A stretch of 64,000 bases of DNA from Montifringilla adamsi (taxonomy: Eukaryota > Chordata > Aves > Passeriformes > Passeridae): positions 7,634,541 through 7,698,540 of the forward strand of contig JAGGNK010008670.1 in NCBI GenBank assembly GCA_017590115.1, read 5' to 3'. The translations under genes were made by a program, and so were the position numbers. Position 1 is the first letter of the stretch; each line of letters opens with the position of its first letter. The notes beneath the pieces were generated by a model that saw nothing but the letters and a program-made list of their open reading frames with translations, was not told where the DNA came from and searched no databases. Below, one piece after another: positions 1 to 11,884 of the stretch.

Positions 1-1782
1 AGCCCTTGTTTTAATTTGCCTATGGAGCTATGTGCTCCAGTAATGGGCAAAATTCTTCCCTCGTTACCAGCTGCCTTTTATAGGAATCCACATAATTCCT
101 TATTTATTTTTCTTTAATTACTTTATTAATAGTACATTGTATTTAGCTCAGCTACAAACCATTCATTGCAAATTGCTTCACAAACATTACCAAATGAATT
201 TTTACCTTGTCTTGTTGAAAAGGTAGTTCCATGTCCATTTTTCAACAAGGAATACTGAGGCAAAAGATTGTAATGAAAAGTGATTAGAAAAAGCAAAGGG
301 AAAATCATCCATAAAACCCTGACAAATTGTAGTTGCAAAGTAAATTGTCAGATAACCCAAGAATGTAACTCAGCAATCAAAACTTATGCCAAACTCTATG
401 CTTGCTGTGAAGTCCTCAGATTTATCCTTCTTGGGACTTTATGACAGGCATAAACCAAGATGATATAAAAGCAAAGTCTTGCCAGTGCCAAGAAGATTTC
501 AGTAGTTTTTATTTTTGCTGTTACTGAAGAGTTTACTAAACGGAGTACTGCACGTAACAGGGACAGTAGGAGATTAAGGAGAATGAGCATCTTCACTGTC
601 AGCTGATCTCACAATTCCGTGCAGGGCTCATCTTCCAAAGGCTCCAGCTCGTTGTTCCACAAGTCAGTGTGAAAATTCTTCCTTGGTATCAATGACTGGG
701 ATTGGGCCCACATGATGGTCACTGCTTTCATGTGTTTATAATTTCTTCCCTCCCTGTGGGACACAGAACACAAGCTGTGTTCTGTGAAACTTTGGAACTA
801 GGCAAAACTTTGCTTTGCATCTCTACTGCCTTCATAAAGGAGCTCCCAGTATATAATGAGCAGTCAGAATCCTGGTTGTTTTATTTACGCCATGGCTTCA
901 GCAATGCCCTAACTTAGGGAAGGAAATATTTTTGATGACACGTTTAAAAGGCATTACAGCCACTGCCTGAAAGGAGAAGCTTCCAGAAGGCAAAAGGGAG
1001 GCCAGTGAAGCTGTTCAGGTAACTGGTTCTTCAATAACAGAGGGGTGGGTGTGTGTGTGCAATAACAGAGGTGAAGGCCTGAAGTGAAATTTTTGGCAAA
1101 TTTTTGATTAATTAAAACTAATTGAAAAAAAATTCATATTTCACGGTTTGAAATGTCCTAGACATTTCTAATTACCTGCAAGTAAATTTAGATTGAAACC
1201 ATTTTCAGACTCTTAGCTAGAAAAGAGATGAACTCAATACCCATTCATGAAAAGTTTGTGATCATGTGTATTTGTCAGTGGAAAAGGTTTATCTGGAAAA
1301 AAAGTGTGTCTGGCTCTAGTTGTAACCTTATCTGCATAACCTGTAATAGAATAACTATAGCTATACAAAGACTTTTGTTCTTTTTGACATAGCTGATCAA
1401 TTAGATGTGTAGGATGGAGTTACAAAAGCTCTTACAGTTTGCAGGAGTTGCTTTGCTTTTCATGGCTGTGTGAACAGCACGGTGCTAGAAATGATGTTAC
1501 AAGGAGTGAATGATATTTTGAAAACTCAGTTATTCTTTAGGTCATGTAGCTAAAGCCCTCAATTGCCACTGGTTTCCCATAGGATTTTGATGCCACAGAA
1601 ATGCACATGAAGGGTCAGTCCTTGCTTCAGTCTGTCTTGATGGCAGAAAATAAAGGCTATGGTGTTATGACTGCTCACAGGGAGGCAAGGGTCAAGCTAA
1701 TTTTTCTTCTGGTTTGGGGTTTTGGGTGGGTTTTATTTTCAATCAGCTTTTAAAATTCATTTTTATTTTTGATGCACTCACC
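1..1782. other. Unique sequence, no gene seen
   Basis: This stretch is AT-leaning single-copy-looking DNA with short open frames only (71 codons or fewer), none with a recognisable domain. A short GT run lies near 1045-1062. I see no repeat family, RNA gene or convincing promoter. An intron or intergenic origin cannot be told apart. Confidence 0.6.
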
Positions 1783-1890
1783 ATCACTATATCATCTTTT
1801 CATTAGCAACTCTCATTGGCCATAAGTAACTTCCCCAGAATCTCTGAGGTCTCTGGGAGAGCTGGGAACCGAACCTTTCATATCTGTAAT
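1783..1890 (-). repeat. MIR-like SINE fragment, reverse strand
   Basis: The stretch reads like the reverse complement of the central part of a MIR/MIR1_Amn SINE. It has a TAACTTCCCCAG block (normally 'TAACTTGCCCA'), then an 'AGAGCTGGGAACCGAACC' block, in the usual order and spacing. MIR-type SINEs are tRNA-derived, inactive and over 100 million years old in amniotes, so strong divergence is expected. Ends are approximate. Identification is from memory of the family consensus. Confidence 0.5.
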
Positions 1891-2855
1891 GACAGTCAAT
1901 GCTCACTTCTAGATAGGGAATAGATGTAAACCTTCATTCGAAATCCATGTCAGGTTCAAAAACACTTTTTAAAAGACAGCTGACCTGCTGTAGAATTGCA
2001 GTTTCAGGTGAAGCAAGCCAGAGCCAGAGCAGGTCCTTACTGAATAACCTGCTGTGTGCAAGGTGAAAGCAGCACAATTTCAAGGCTTCATCCACTTAGA
2101 AAGTCCAAGGATCCATGGAGAGCAACTAATCGACAGGGAATGAACCAATACATCTTGCAGGATTTTTCTCTAGTTGGGTGCCAGTAAAATTGTCTCAAGA
2201 CGCAAGAATGAAAAGTTTAGTAATTTATTTATGCATAGAAGTTCAGTAGCTGGTCTGTGCAGCCTTCTTGGTGCAGCATCACCTCTTGTGCCTGAGCATC
2301 CAGACATGTCAAAAGGCAGCACCTTTTTTCTTTTCTGCAACTCATTTAATTTTACTGGAAAAATCCAAATGCATTATCATCCTGATATTAATTTGCCATG
2401 TCAGTCACTGCTGTAATGCCCAGACTGTCAAGAGGGCAGGGAATAATTGTCACTTGGAAGGAGACAGTATTACACAGATGGAAATCACCCCTTTAAGGAT
2501 TTATAGGAAAACAATTGGTGCAGTATGGTGTCCAGCTACCTCCCCAACTACTGCTAATGCATTTGTGAAGGCATTAACACATTAAAGTTTGAGCTTGGCT
2601 CCCCCTTATCTTAGAACAGCCACCAAATGGCATTCTTGCAGTATTAACTTTCTGTCACTTCCAGCTCAAGATGTGACCTAGAGTAAAAGGCTTCCTATCA
2701 CCCCATCAGCTCCCTTAACTACTCTCTTTCTTTCAATGCATGTTAATTTTGTGTCTTCATTTCACAGTGCACAGCTAGAAAAAAAATTAGAGACTTGTAG
2801 TAATATTCTTCCAGTTAAAAGAAAACGTTTGCATTGTCAAAGCTAATAAAGCTGA
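1891..2855. other. Unique sequence, no gene seen
   Basis: No repeat or gene is recognised. Two overlapping plus-strand open frames (80 and 105 codons, 2174-2585) lie here. They are in different frames of the same DNA, and neither resembles a known protein. Confidence 0.55.
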
Positions 2856-2883
2856 CTTCTGAAGTTTCTGGAAACTTCAGAAG
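2856..2883. repeat. Perfect 13-bp inverted repeat, 2-bp spacer
   Basis: The arms are CTTCTGAAGTTTC (2856-2868) and GAAACTTCAGAAG (2871-2883), separated by TG. They match at all 13 positions. The repeat contains the heat-shock-element pattern listed separately. Confidence 0.9.
2860..2879. promoter_or_regulatory. Four-unit heat-shock-element motif
   Basis: Four contiguous pentamers alternate as nGAAn-nTTCn-nGAAn-nTTCn (TGAAG, TTTCT, GGAAA, CTTCA). This is the canonical binding pattern of trimeric heat shock factors, which need three or more units for tight binding. The motif is seen directly. That it is bound or functional is inference, because there is no nearby gene in the window. It could also just be a by-product of the palindrome. 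Confidence 0.4.
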
Positions 2884-3770
2884 CACTCACCCTTACCACA
2901 CAGGCTGCAGGTAGGCACACTAAAAGTATTTTCTCACTCCTAGATCACTACATTTGCTAAGTTACAAAGCAAAAATGAAACAGTTCCTTATTTCTTTAAA
3001 CATTTGGCTCTTTTTTGTAGCCATGTGCTGTATGCACACTGATATAACATTCCCTATCCTTTAAAGGCTCCCTCCCACCAAAACCAAGATCAAACTTACA
3101 AACTCTTGCCATCCCCCAGCCTGTCCTAGGAGATGGGAGCTGTGTCAGGATGATCAGAGGCTCGGCAGCAGCTGGCAGCTCTGCCTGCACCACAGCTGGA
3201 CAGGGAGATCTCCCCTTCCTGCTCCCCCAAGCCCACAGGCAGAGAGCAGACAGCACCTCCACTTCGTGCTGCTGCGGGAAAGGAGTTACAAACTGCAGCC
3301 AAAGTGGCACATTTTACTTGATGTTTATATTGAAGGTCACTTTTTATGTGTTAAGAGCAGTAAATATGACAAAAATGTTGATGAGAAATAATACGTGAAT
3401 ACATTTACTGCGTGGCCAGTCTGACCTGTGGAGATGCACATTTGGGTTTTTAGCTGATATGCACAACTTCTTTCCTTTGCCAGCACTAGCATCACTCCAC
3501 CTCTGTGCTCTTACAACTACTTTTTCTCTGGGAGGTGGAAGGTAGCGGGCTTGGCAGAGAGCAGCGGCAGCCAGCGGAAATTTCCCTCAGGTTATAGCTG
3601 AACCAGAGGGCTCAAAACACGAGGGGGAAAAAGGGGCTACTAGCAGCCCAAACACTCTGGGAAACAGCACCTTTATCACTGGGAAAGCAGAGACAGCTGA
3701 GAAAACTAAGCCTTCCTTCGTCCAACTCTTTTACCTTTGAGGGTTGGCAGATTTTTGGAGTTGTTTGGTT
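2884..3770. other. Unique sequence, no gene seen
   Basis: Mixed sequence, more GC-rich at about 3110-3290 and 3530-3620. Short open frames of 104 codons (minus) and 82 codons (plus) overlap on opposite strands at 2996-3398 and show no known domain. Confidence 0.55.
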
Positions 3771-3776
3771 TTGGGT

Positions 3777-3796
3777 TTTTTTTTTTTTTTTTTTAA
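3777..3796. repeat. Poly-T run
   Basis: A simple run of about 20 T, preceded by a GTTTTGGGTTTT-like T/G-rich stretch and followed by a purine/G-rich stretch. Low-complexity sequence with no attached retroelement body that I can recognise. Confidence 0.9.
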
Positions 3797-3834
3797 GGGG
3801 GAAAAGGCTGAGGCGGGGTGGGGGGGATGGAGAG

Positions 3835-4345
3835 CAAAAATGCTGACCTTAATTAATGGAAGGCCCACTAGAGCCGAAGGAAAGAGTTTGGCTCTCAAGG
3901 CCTGGGCCTCCCCCTGAGCCTCTCCTGGGTGTAATGAGAGAGCTCAGCTTCATTACTGGCAGCTGAGGGGAAGGGTCACTGGGGCTGGATTTGCAGGGCC
4001 CTCATTGAGGGATCACTCCATGCTGAGAGAAGCTGGCCATGCTCTTGGACACCTGGTCATTAACATTGCTAATTAGCGGCCATTAATCAGGGCCCTGGGT
4101 TTTTTGTTGTGTGTCACCGGCTCAGAGGAACCAAGTGAATAAGAAGATTGTTTCATTACCTCCACAAGAGGTGGAATGAAAGCAGTTCCCATCAGCTCAA
4201 GATGAGCTGAATTAAGGGAAAGGTTAGACAACAATTTAAGATGAGCTGCCAAGGGGGAGCTGGGGGACCTGAGCTGTCCTCTGAGAGGAAAACCAGTCAC
4301 CTATAATTAATGAAATCTTCCACAACCTCACTCTAATCACCGTGT
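3835..4345. promoter_or_regulatory. Enhancer-like block rich in homeodomain cores
   Basis: This repeat-free block has many TAAT/ATTA homeodomain core sites: TTAATTAATGG near 3849, GTAATGAG, TCATTACTGG, a dense group at 4058-4090 containing GCTAATTAGC and CCATTAATCA, TCATTACC, AATTAAGG, and ATAATTAATGAA at about 4302-4314. It also contains the palindrome CAGCTCA-AGA-TGAGCTG (4193-4209) and a second copy of AAGATGAGCTG at 4238-4248. This texture is typical of conserved non-coding elements beside developmental genes. Conservation itself cannot be seen here, so the call is inference. A 75-codon minus-strand frame covers part of it and looks accidental. Confidence 0.35.
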
Positions 4346-4500
4346 GAGCTTCTCACCAAAAAAAAAAAAACAACCCACCTATCTTTCACATCGGAAGAAC
4401 CCTAATTTATCTGTTTATGAAGTCCTAATCTTGGCAAGCTTTAATTCCATAGGATTTTTGCACCATATATATATACACACAAAAAAAAAAAAAAAATACA
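4346..4500. repeat. Low-complexity A-runs and TA/CA microsatellite
   Basis: A run of about 13 A starts near 4358. At 4466-4497 a short TATATATA-CACACA tract runs into about 17 A. This is simple sequence; the 61-codon frame through it is lysine-rich because of the A runs and is not a gene. Confidence 0.85.
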
Positions 4501-6035
4501 AGGATATATGTAAGTATACACTCACATAGTGTGAATGCGTCCCTATGTTTGTTTCATAGATTAACCTGAGTCAGCAAGGATGGTTTTCACACAGCCAACC
4601 CTACTGGCAGGGCAGGGGGGGACAACAAAAATCGGTATTAAAAAGTATCTAAACTGTATTTAAAATATTTATCTAAATGTTTGCATTTTATATGATCTGG
4701 CTCTGAAAGCATTGAAGAGATCTGGTGGTTTTAAGAGGCAGAATAATTAAAAATTAGTTCTGTTTCGGTAGGTTAAAAAAGACATGGGAAAAGTGATAGT
4801 TATTGGCGTACATAGGAAAAAGTAAAGAATTTAATTAGCAACCAGATTGTTAAAATGCAGTGTTCTCCTCCCATGCTCCATTGTCTAACTTTTGTGGAAC
4901 AGGTGCCTAATTTTCCTAATGGGATACATTTTAATTGACAAAGTAGTTTGATTGCTTCACACCAATTTTCAGTTCCTTGCTTACTTTTAATATAATAAAC
5001 TCCTCTATTTCTACAAACTCAGATGCCCTCTAGAAAGTAATTAGAAGCAGGTTTTATCTGCCTGTCTTTTTTTATAAACCACTTTTTGATTTCTGAAACC
5101 AACTAACGAAAAGCTTGATTTGTTCTGCTGATGTGTGAGAGCAAGTAACTTTTAGTCATATGCACCAAGCATTTCAATCAAGTTGTTTGCATATCCATTC
5201 ATTTCAGAAAGACTCTCAAAATGGATTACAAACATTTAATTGTAAGAGGAATAAAATAATTAAGGCAGTACAAGTGGAAGTTAAAAATATGCCTAAGGAT
5301 TCACAACAGTTATTGGATCATTCTCATCATGGGGCATAAATTCCTTCTTGTAGTTTCAAAGAACTTTATTCAAGTAGGCACATTGCCTTTCCTGACAACA
5401 GAAACTAAACCCGTGTTTCTTATGTATGTGATGCTCTTTGTAGAGCTGTGAGATTGGTTAAAATGTCCATAAAACTAATCTTTGGAGCATTGCAGCTGGT
5501 CTGGAATTCTATATGATTTCTGGGACTTCATGGGAAAGTTGAAGGCTCAAGGGGAAATTACACAATGAACAGCTGAGAAAAAGTTGCATTCTGGCACAGA
5601 ATCATGCAAATGGGGCACATTCTTCAGTTTTCTCATGACGGATTGTCTCTGAAACTACTGAGCCAAGTTGCTGAAATGCTAATGAAGGAGAAGCATCAAT
5701 GAGCAGTGTCATCCTGGGGGCTTCTGAAGGGGACAGAGTAGGAGATGGAGGGAGGGGGCGAGGGGGAAGGAAGGAAGGAAGGAAGAAAAAGAGAATGAAA
5801 AGAAATGGAGCAGGAGTTTCAAATATTGGGGCTGGCCCCCTCTTAAAATTAAGTGGGGGGGTTGGGGAGAAACAGAGCTGTGATGAACTCTGGTGAACAC
5901 GTTGCTATTGGCTTATGAAAATGAATAAGAGCACTTAAAAGCTAGAGTTTAGCTTTTGACTGGGGGGAGGTGAGTGTGGGCAGTGCTAACAGAGCCACCT
6001 TTCTGTTAGATACATGAGATGGGTGTAGGCTCCCA
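4501..6035. other. Unique sequence with a short GGAA tract
   Basis: AT-rich unique sequence without a recognisable gene. A GGAA microsatellite (GAAGGAAGGAAGGAAG) lies at about 5766-5785 inside a purine-rich stretch (5740-5810). A POU octamer word ATGCAAAT occurs at 5604-5611. Open frames around 5699-5900 are artefacts of the purine tract. Confidence 0.55.
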
Positions 6036-6039
6036 GCAG

Positions 6040-6960
6040 ATAATCCTGAGGGAGGCACACGGGTGTTTGAGGGACACCATGCAGGGAGTGTGGGTGACAA
6101 ACAGGAGGAGCTGGAGGCCATGGTGCAGCACGAAAACTGTGACATCCTTGCCATCATGGAGCATGGTGGGATGACACACACAACTGGAGGGCTGCAGTGG
6201 ATGGCTATAAACTCTTCAGAGGAGCCAGGTGAGGAAGGAGAGGTCATGGGTAGCCCTGTGTGTTTAGGGAGTGGTTTGACTGTCTGGGGCTTAGTGATGG
6301 TGATGATAGGGTTGGTGTTTATGGGTAAGAATCAGCCAGTGTGTGTCCAGGTGGCCAAGAAAGCCCATGGCACCTGGTTTGTACCATCAATAGTGTGGCC
6401 AGCAGGACCAGGGTAGTGACTGTCCCCTGGACATGGGTCTGGAGAGGCCACACCTCACAAGGCCTCTGTCTAGTCCTGGACACCTCACTACAAAAAACAT
6501 TTAGAGGCTGGAGCAAGTCAGGAGAAGGGCAACAGAAGGGGGAAGGGTCTGGAGCACAAGTCCTGTGAGGAGCAGCTGAGGGAGCTGGTGGTGTTCAGCC
6601 TGGAGAAAAGGAGGCTCAGAGGGGACCTTATCACTCTCTACAACTCCCTGAATAGAGGTTGTATCCAGGTAAGCATTAGCCTCTTCTCCAAGAAACAAGG
6701 GATAAGAGTAGAAGAAATGGCTTCAAGTTGCACGACTGAGGGTCTAGATTAGATATAATCTAGGAAATATTTATTCATTGAAAGAGCTGTCTAGTACTAC
6801 CCAGGGAAGTGCTGGAGTCCCCACCTCTGGAGGTATTTAGAAATGTAGAGAAGGTGCTTAGGGATGTGGTTTAGCAGAGGATTCAGCAGTGCTGGGTAAC
6901 GGTTGGACTTAATGATCTTAAAGATATTTTTCCCACCTAATAATTTCTGTGATTCTAATG
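6040..6960 (+). mobile_element. CR1 LINE, internally deleted, inactive
   Basis: Two separate parts of a CR1 (chicken repeat 1) LINE are joined. About 6060-6335 matches the start of the ORF2 endonuclease domain: KQEELEAMV is readable at 6096-6125, followed by degraded sequence for the 'ITETWW' active-site region, where a one-base loss breaks the frame (IMEHGG is read instead). At about 6336-6340 the sequence jumps to the ORF2 C-terminus: QVAKKA is readable at 6351-6368, then SVASRTR at 6392-6412 in another frame. The CR1 3' untranslated end follows, with GCCTGGAGAAAAGGAGGCTC near 6597, GGTATTTAGAAATG near 6831, and the family-typical tail GTGATTCTA at 6949-6957. Most of the reverse transcriptase is missing, so it cannot move. 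CR1 elements usually lack target-site duplications, and I see none. Confidence 0.93.
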
Positions 6961-9560
6961 AGAACAGGATCCCACTGCAAAAGTGTGGGGGAATGGAGTA
7001 GGCCTTTTACTTGTCTCTAAAAAGTGTTACTATTTGCAATTTTTTAAAAAGCCCTTTTATCATGGCACAGAATTTGTGCACTTCTTTTTGTACAGCAGAA
7101 CAGTTCATTTTCCCATAGGTAAGTGAGCTTTATAACCAGATAGCCCACAGCTCAGCTACCAAGGCTCCTTAAATATTTGGCTTACAAGTACTGGATCTTG
7201 AAGAACATTTATACTAAAAATACCCAGAAGGCTACATTTTGCAGACTTTCAAAATCTTTCTGTTCTCTATCAGACTCCAGTGTAAATGGCTAAAGGTCTC
7301 AGCAAGTTGGTCCTGAGCTATTTTGAACATCTGGCTGGTGGTTGCTTCCCGTCAGCGTTCCTGGAGGAGCTGCTGGGTGGTGAGAACTTGAAAATATGGC
7401 CCTCAGCCCTCCAGATGCAACACGTGTTATTCAAGCTTGTGGAAGGGCTGTGAAAAGCTGGCAGTCACAGAGGAACAAAATTCAGTCATCTGCCTTTTGT
7501 CCTCATTGCTGGTGAGAGTAGAAAATTAGTAGGTGTTGTAAGTGTTGTGCAGACGGGAGGAAACCGAACTTGGTGTTTGGGTCAGCGTGAGGCAGGGCTG
7601 TGCAGTGGATGTGTCACTGGATCAGTGCTCTGAAGCACTGGGTATTGACCTAGTTTATAACCTCTGGCAAGTGCCTTTTTTGTTTCCTTTCCCACTTTTT
7701 TGCCTCAATGTGTCTATTTAAATTTGCTGAAATTAAGATATCTCTTCCTATGACTTTATGTTGACTGCCAGGATGGGGCCCCAGTTTTACCTAGGTTTTT
7801 CCAGTGCTGCTGTAATTCATACAGAGATAAAACCAGTAGAGAACAGTTGCACAAAATGTGAAACCCACCGTATGAAATCGTTCAGACCAATTTGGGAATG
7901 GCTGTATTGGACCCACAGCAGTTAGGTGTGTTACTGTTGTGTGTAATTGTGCTTTAATGGACTGCTTTAATGGTGGTTTTTACTGCTTTGAAGCCTCAGC
8001 AATACTTACAGCCTTAGTTTCACAAGCAACCTTTAAATTTGGTACGAGTATTTGCACATGCAAATCACTGGGTGGTGCCTGCCTGCCCACGTACTGCACT
8101 TATTTATGTTACATCTTGTAGCATTATTACAGAATCCCAGAGCTCTGGGCATGAAGCAGGGCTTGTGCAAGCACCAGTTTCTGTGGTGCTACAGTGATGC
8201 CAGAGACAGCAGAGAGATGTAGGCAGGCTGGGGACACCAGAGCTCTCCCCACAACAGCAGGCTGAGGGTGCAGTCAGCACCCCGGTGAGTGAGTTATTGC
8301 CCACCCCTTTGAGTTGCTGGGTGGGACAATTTTTGAAGATTTTATCTCCAAGGGAGAGGCAGAGCCCAAAGGTATTTTTGATTGAAATCATCACAAGGAC
8401 CAGAGTCGACCAGGAGCTGGGTTGGCCATTTGGTACTTGATGAGAAAATGATATGGGGACAAGGGACCAGCTATGGAGGAGGCACTTGAAGTGGCATGTG
8501 AGAAGACTTCTTTGGGTAACTGCCACTGGCACTGCAAGGAGTTAAAGGAGGGGAGAAGGGAGCAGCTCCTCCCTATATAGTTCCCACAGACACATGCCTA
8601 TACTGCTGTTAACCTGCAGGGAAAGGGCTGATGGCAACACAGAGGTGTACACATTGGACTACAGAGCCTTTCTTATTCCTGCATAGTATTTCAATGACTG
8701 TAATTAATGTGATTGTGGATGCCATTGCAGGCCTCATGCCACTTTGGCTGAGTCTAATCTTTCCACATGAAGCCCTGTCCTTCTATGCACTGGTGTCCCA
8801 AAATGAGCCAGGACATGCTTGCCCAAGGACCTCTGCACTCTTCCCACTATTGCAGACATCTCCCAGCAGTTATTGCATCCCACCCTGCTCCCAGCCTGAG
8901 CATACTGCCCCTCAGACCCTTGGCACAAAGTTGTGACTGTGGCAAACGAGACTTTTTCTCCTTCTTCATTGCTGGCCTTCCTGAAATATCTTCCATACCT
9001 TTGCACGTGACAAGGGAATTCTCATCTTCTGAAAATCCTGCTTGTGCTGCTGCTTCCTGTCACTGGTTTCCCAAGCCAGTGCTGTAACTTCCCAGTTTGC
9101 TGTGGAAGGATTGTTCTTGCAGCCCATCTGTTAAAAAAACTAGTAAATACTGAGATGAAAATATGAGCTGTTTTCTGTAGGATGGCTCTATAGTTCTGTA
9201 ACTGCTGGAAAGTATGTGTGCATTGGGAGGAGAAAGAGAAAGAAAAGCTGGTTGGATTTTATTGCTTTGATTTAAATAAAAATTGATTCTTCTTTAAGAG
9301 CTGGAGGTTATTTGGAGCTTAAGGTTTTGCAATGTTCTACTCAAGCAACACTGAAAGGGTAAACAAACAAATTGCAGCAAAGCAACCAGAATGCAGGATA
9401 GGTGATCATGGGGCAAAGCAGGTCAGTATAGAAAAGAAAATCCATGCATAAATAAACATGGATGAAAAGGGAAGCCTGAAAGCACAGTTAAGGCCACAAT
9501 GTAGGACCAAGAAGAAAGCTCCTATATTAGCACCTAAAGTTTCAATTACATCTAATGGGG
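6961..9560. other. Unique sequence, no gene seen
   Basis: No repeat family or gene is recognised. Several open frames (up to 142 codons, minus strand 8104-8532) overlap on opposite strands between 8100 and 9090. None shows a domain, signal peptide or splice context that would support coding. An ATGCAAAT octamer lies at 8058-8065. Confidence 0.55.
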
Positions 9561-9577
9561 AAAAAAAAAAAAAAAAA
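9561..9577. repeat. Poly-A run (17 A)
   Basis: A simple homopolymer. No retrotransposon body precedes it that I can identify, so I do not call it a retroelement tail. Confidence 0.9.
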
Positions 9578-11810
9578 CAACCCAACCATTCTTTATCTCT
9601 TAAACTGAACTTTTCCAAAGTCCGTAGACGTAACTAAGAAATTTTGTTCAAAGGGTCATCTCAAATGCTATATTGTACACAGCAGTGTGATTACAGTGAA
9701 CAAGTATTAGGAGATCCTAAAACACGCTGACAGCCTCTAACATGCCTTATTGTGCTCCAGTGCTCCAGCTCGTATGGTACAGTCAGGGGACCACACACAG
9801 TTCATAACAGTCATAATGGAAAATTGCACAGGCTGGTCTAGCTAGGCATAATTGGATGGGCAAGAAATTGAGTTTTCCAGCTTTCAGAGTTGTTTACTTG
9901 ACCTGTTTTAATTTTAGTTGAGATGGAATAATACGTGTCTCCAGGAAATAGCCAGGAGTTGTCACTTTTTAGCCTTATAAATCTCATCTTCAGGAGTGTC
10001 TCTGAGAAGTTCACATTTCTAATGGCAAAGACTGCAAACTCTTTTGACACTATAGATTAAATCCAGAGTAGTTTTACAACTAACAGCATTTACACTGAAC
10101 CAATTTAACTGCTTGAAAGTTTTATAGGAACCAACACTGGGGTTTTTTTCTCAATATCACTTGACCTGCTCTCTCCTGCTCTGCCAGCCTGCAATTTACT
10201 TCTTCTGACATATCCTTAATGCAAGTCCTGGTGTGCCAGTGTCACCTTGAATTATATTTATTTTGAAAGCTTGTGGACATCCCTGTTGGCCCCCCCAGGG
10301 AAAAGCACTTTTGGACTGACTGCTGAGAATGAGTATTGGACTGTGTTTACTTTGCTCCAAGTCCAGCAGCTCTTTGGGCTGAAATTTGAGAAGAGACTAC
10401 CAAGCCATTTTTAAAAACAAATGGGGCTTAAGCCATGCAACTTTGTAGGCAAACATACCAGAGGCTGCAGAGCTCAGAGTTGTTATGCTTTTTTAGGTAA
10501 GTATCTGTTTATAAAACAATATAATAAATGAGGAGGGTTTGCACCAGCACAGTGTCTTTTGGCTGGATTATTGTCATGGTGCATTGGATTCTGACAACGC
10601 TCAGCTGGCCTGCGTAGCTCAGCTGAAAGTTTTTGCCACACCAGTTTTGGAGTGATTGAAAAAAAACCATAAAAAGGTGTGAAACTCAACATCCTGACAT
10701 ATGAGCCATGGCCCATGAGAAGAGCTGTCCCCAGAGGGCACCAGTGCTTTGGGGTGTTCCTCATTGCCAGAAAGATTCTTTGACATCGTAGAATGGCACA
10801 GAATAAATCAGCCTTAGACTGTTCTCATTTACATCTCAGTATGAATTCACTTATCCAGTACCCAAAATAAGGTATTTCTTTTACCTTTCCAGTTCTATGT
10901 CAATCTGACTTGAGGTTTCTTAAAGTCACTGTACCCCAGCCCCATTTTCCCAGCAGCACTCTTGCAGTGGGGTTATTGGAGATTCTGAGACTTTCAACCT
11001 TTTTAATTTTTTTTTTCTTTTTGCAATGGTCAGTTTAGCAGTAGTTTTATTTACCAAAACATGGGACTGCAGCATAAAAGAAAGACCTCAGTTACTTAAA
11101 GCTTGGAAAAAAATCACAGTTGGCATAAGCCAGGAAAATAAGCCATTTTAAGGCAAACTGAAAATATTTCTAATAATTAAATCATACTGGAATCTCCTCC
11201 CCTCTGTCTGAACCAACTTGTCCGTTTGGACCCTGGTGTGTTACCAGGACACTCTGGAAGAAAATTGTCTGGTCTTCCACACTGATTTGAGTTTCTCTGA
11301 CTCAGTGGAAAATTTGCCTTGACTTCATGGCAGCTGGATCAAGCTTTCTGCAAGTAAATAAAGGATCCCATTTTCCAGGCTTTTGTATGGTGTCTCAGCC
11401 CTGCAAAATCTGTTCAGGTTATTAAAAATAATTATGTCATCAAACTTATTTTTATTCCTTTATATTTTGGCTTGAAAAATAAAACAGAAAAAAAAAAGCA
11501 TAAACTCATTAAGCCCTTATCTAAAACAAAAGTTTGGAGCCAAATGTCCATGTTCAGTCTTTTCATTCTTTAAACAACAGTGTCCTATTAGACAGAGATA
11601 ACACATAAGGGGTACAGATGACAAACAACACATTCATAGGATCTGCATTCACTCTGAACAGAAGGGGAAAAGAAGTGTGTATTTACCAGTAATTAACATG
11701 TTAAATAGTGTTTGGTGAAATCCATAATATGATTAAAAAAACAAGAATTCCTGGATTACAGGGAAGAGCAATTACCTAAATAAAAGCAACTGAAAAGTTG
11801 TCCAGAGGTA
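9578..11810. other. Unique sequence, no gene seen
   Basis: AT-rich single-copy-looking DNA. Short open frames (70-93 codons, minus strand) show no known domain. Nothing else stands out. Confidence 0.55.
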
Positions 11811-11830
11811 TATAATAATAATAATAATAA
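11811..11830. repeat. (TAA)n microsatellite
   Basis: About six to seven AAT/TAA units in a row. This is simple sequence and may be length-polymorphic. Confidence 0.9.
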
Positions 11831-11884
11831 AGATTCCCCTCCCCAGTGGGAAATGATTACACAGTAATCCATGCCACTTAGTCA

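Noticed and set aside
9561..9577. Retrotransposed pseudogene tail
   Set aside because: The sequence before the A run shows no coding similarity or retroelement body.
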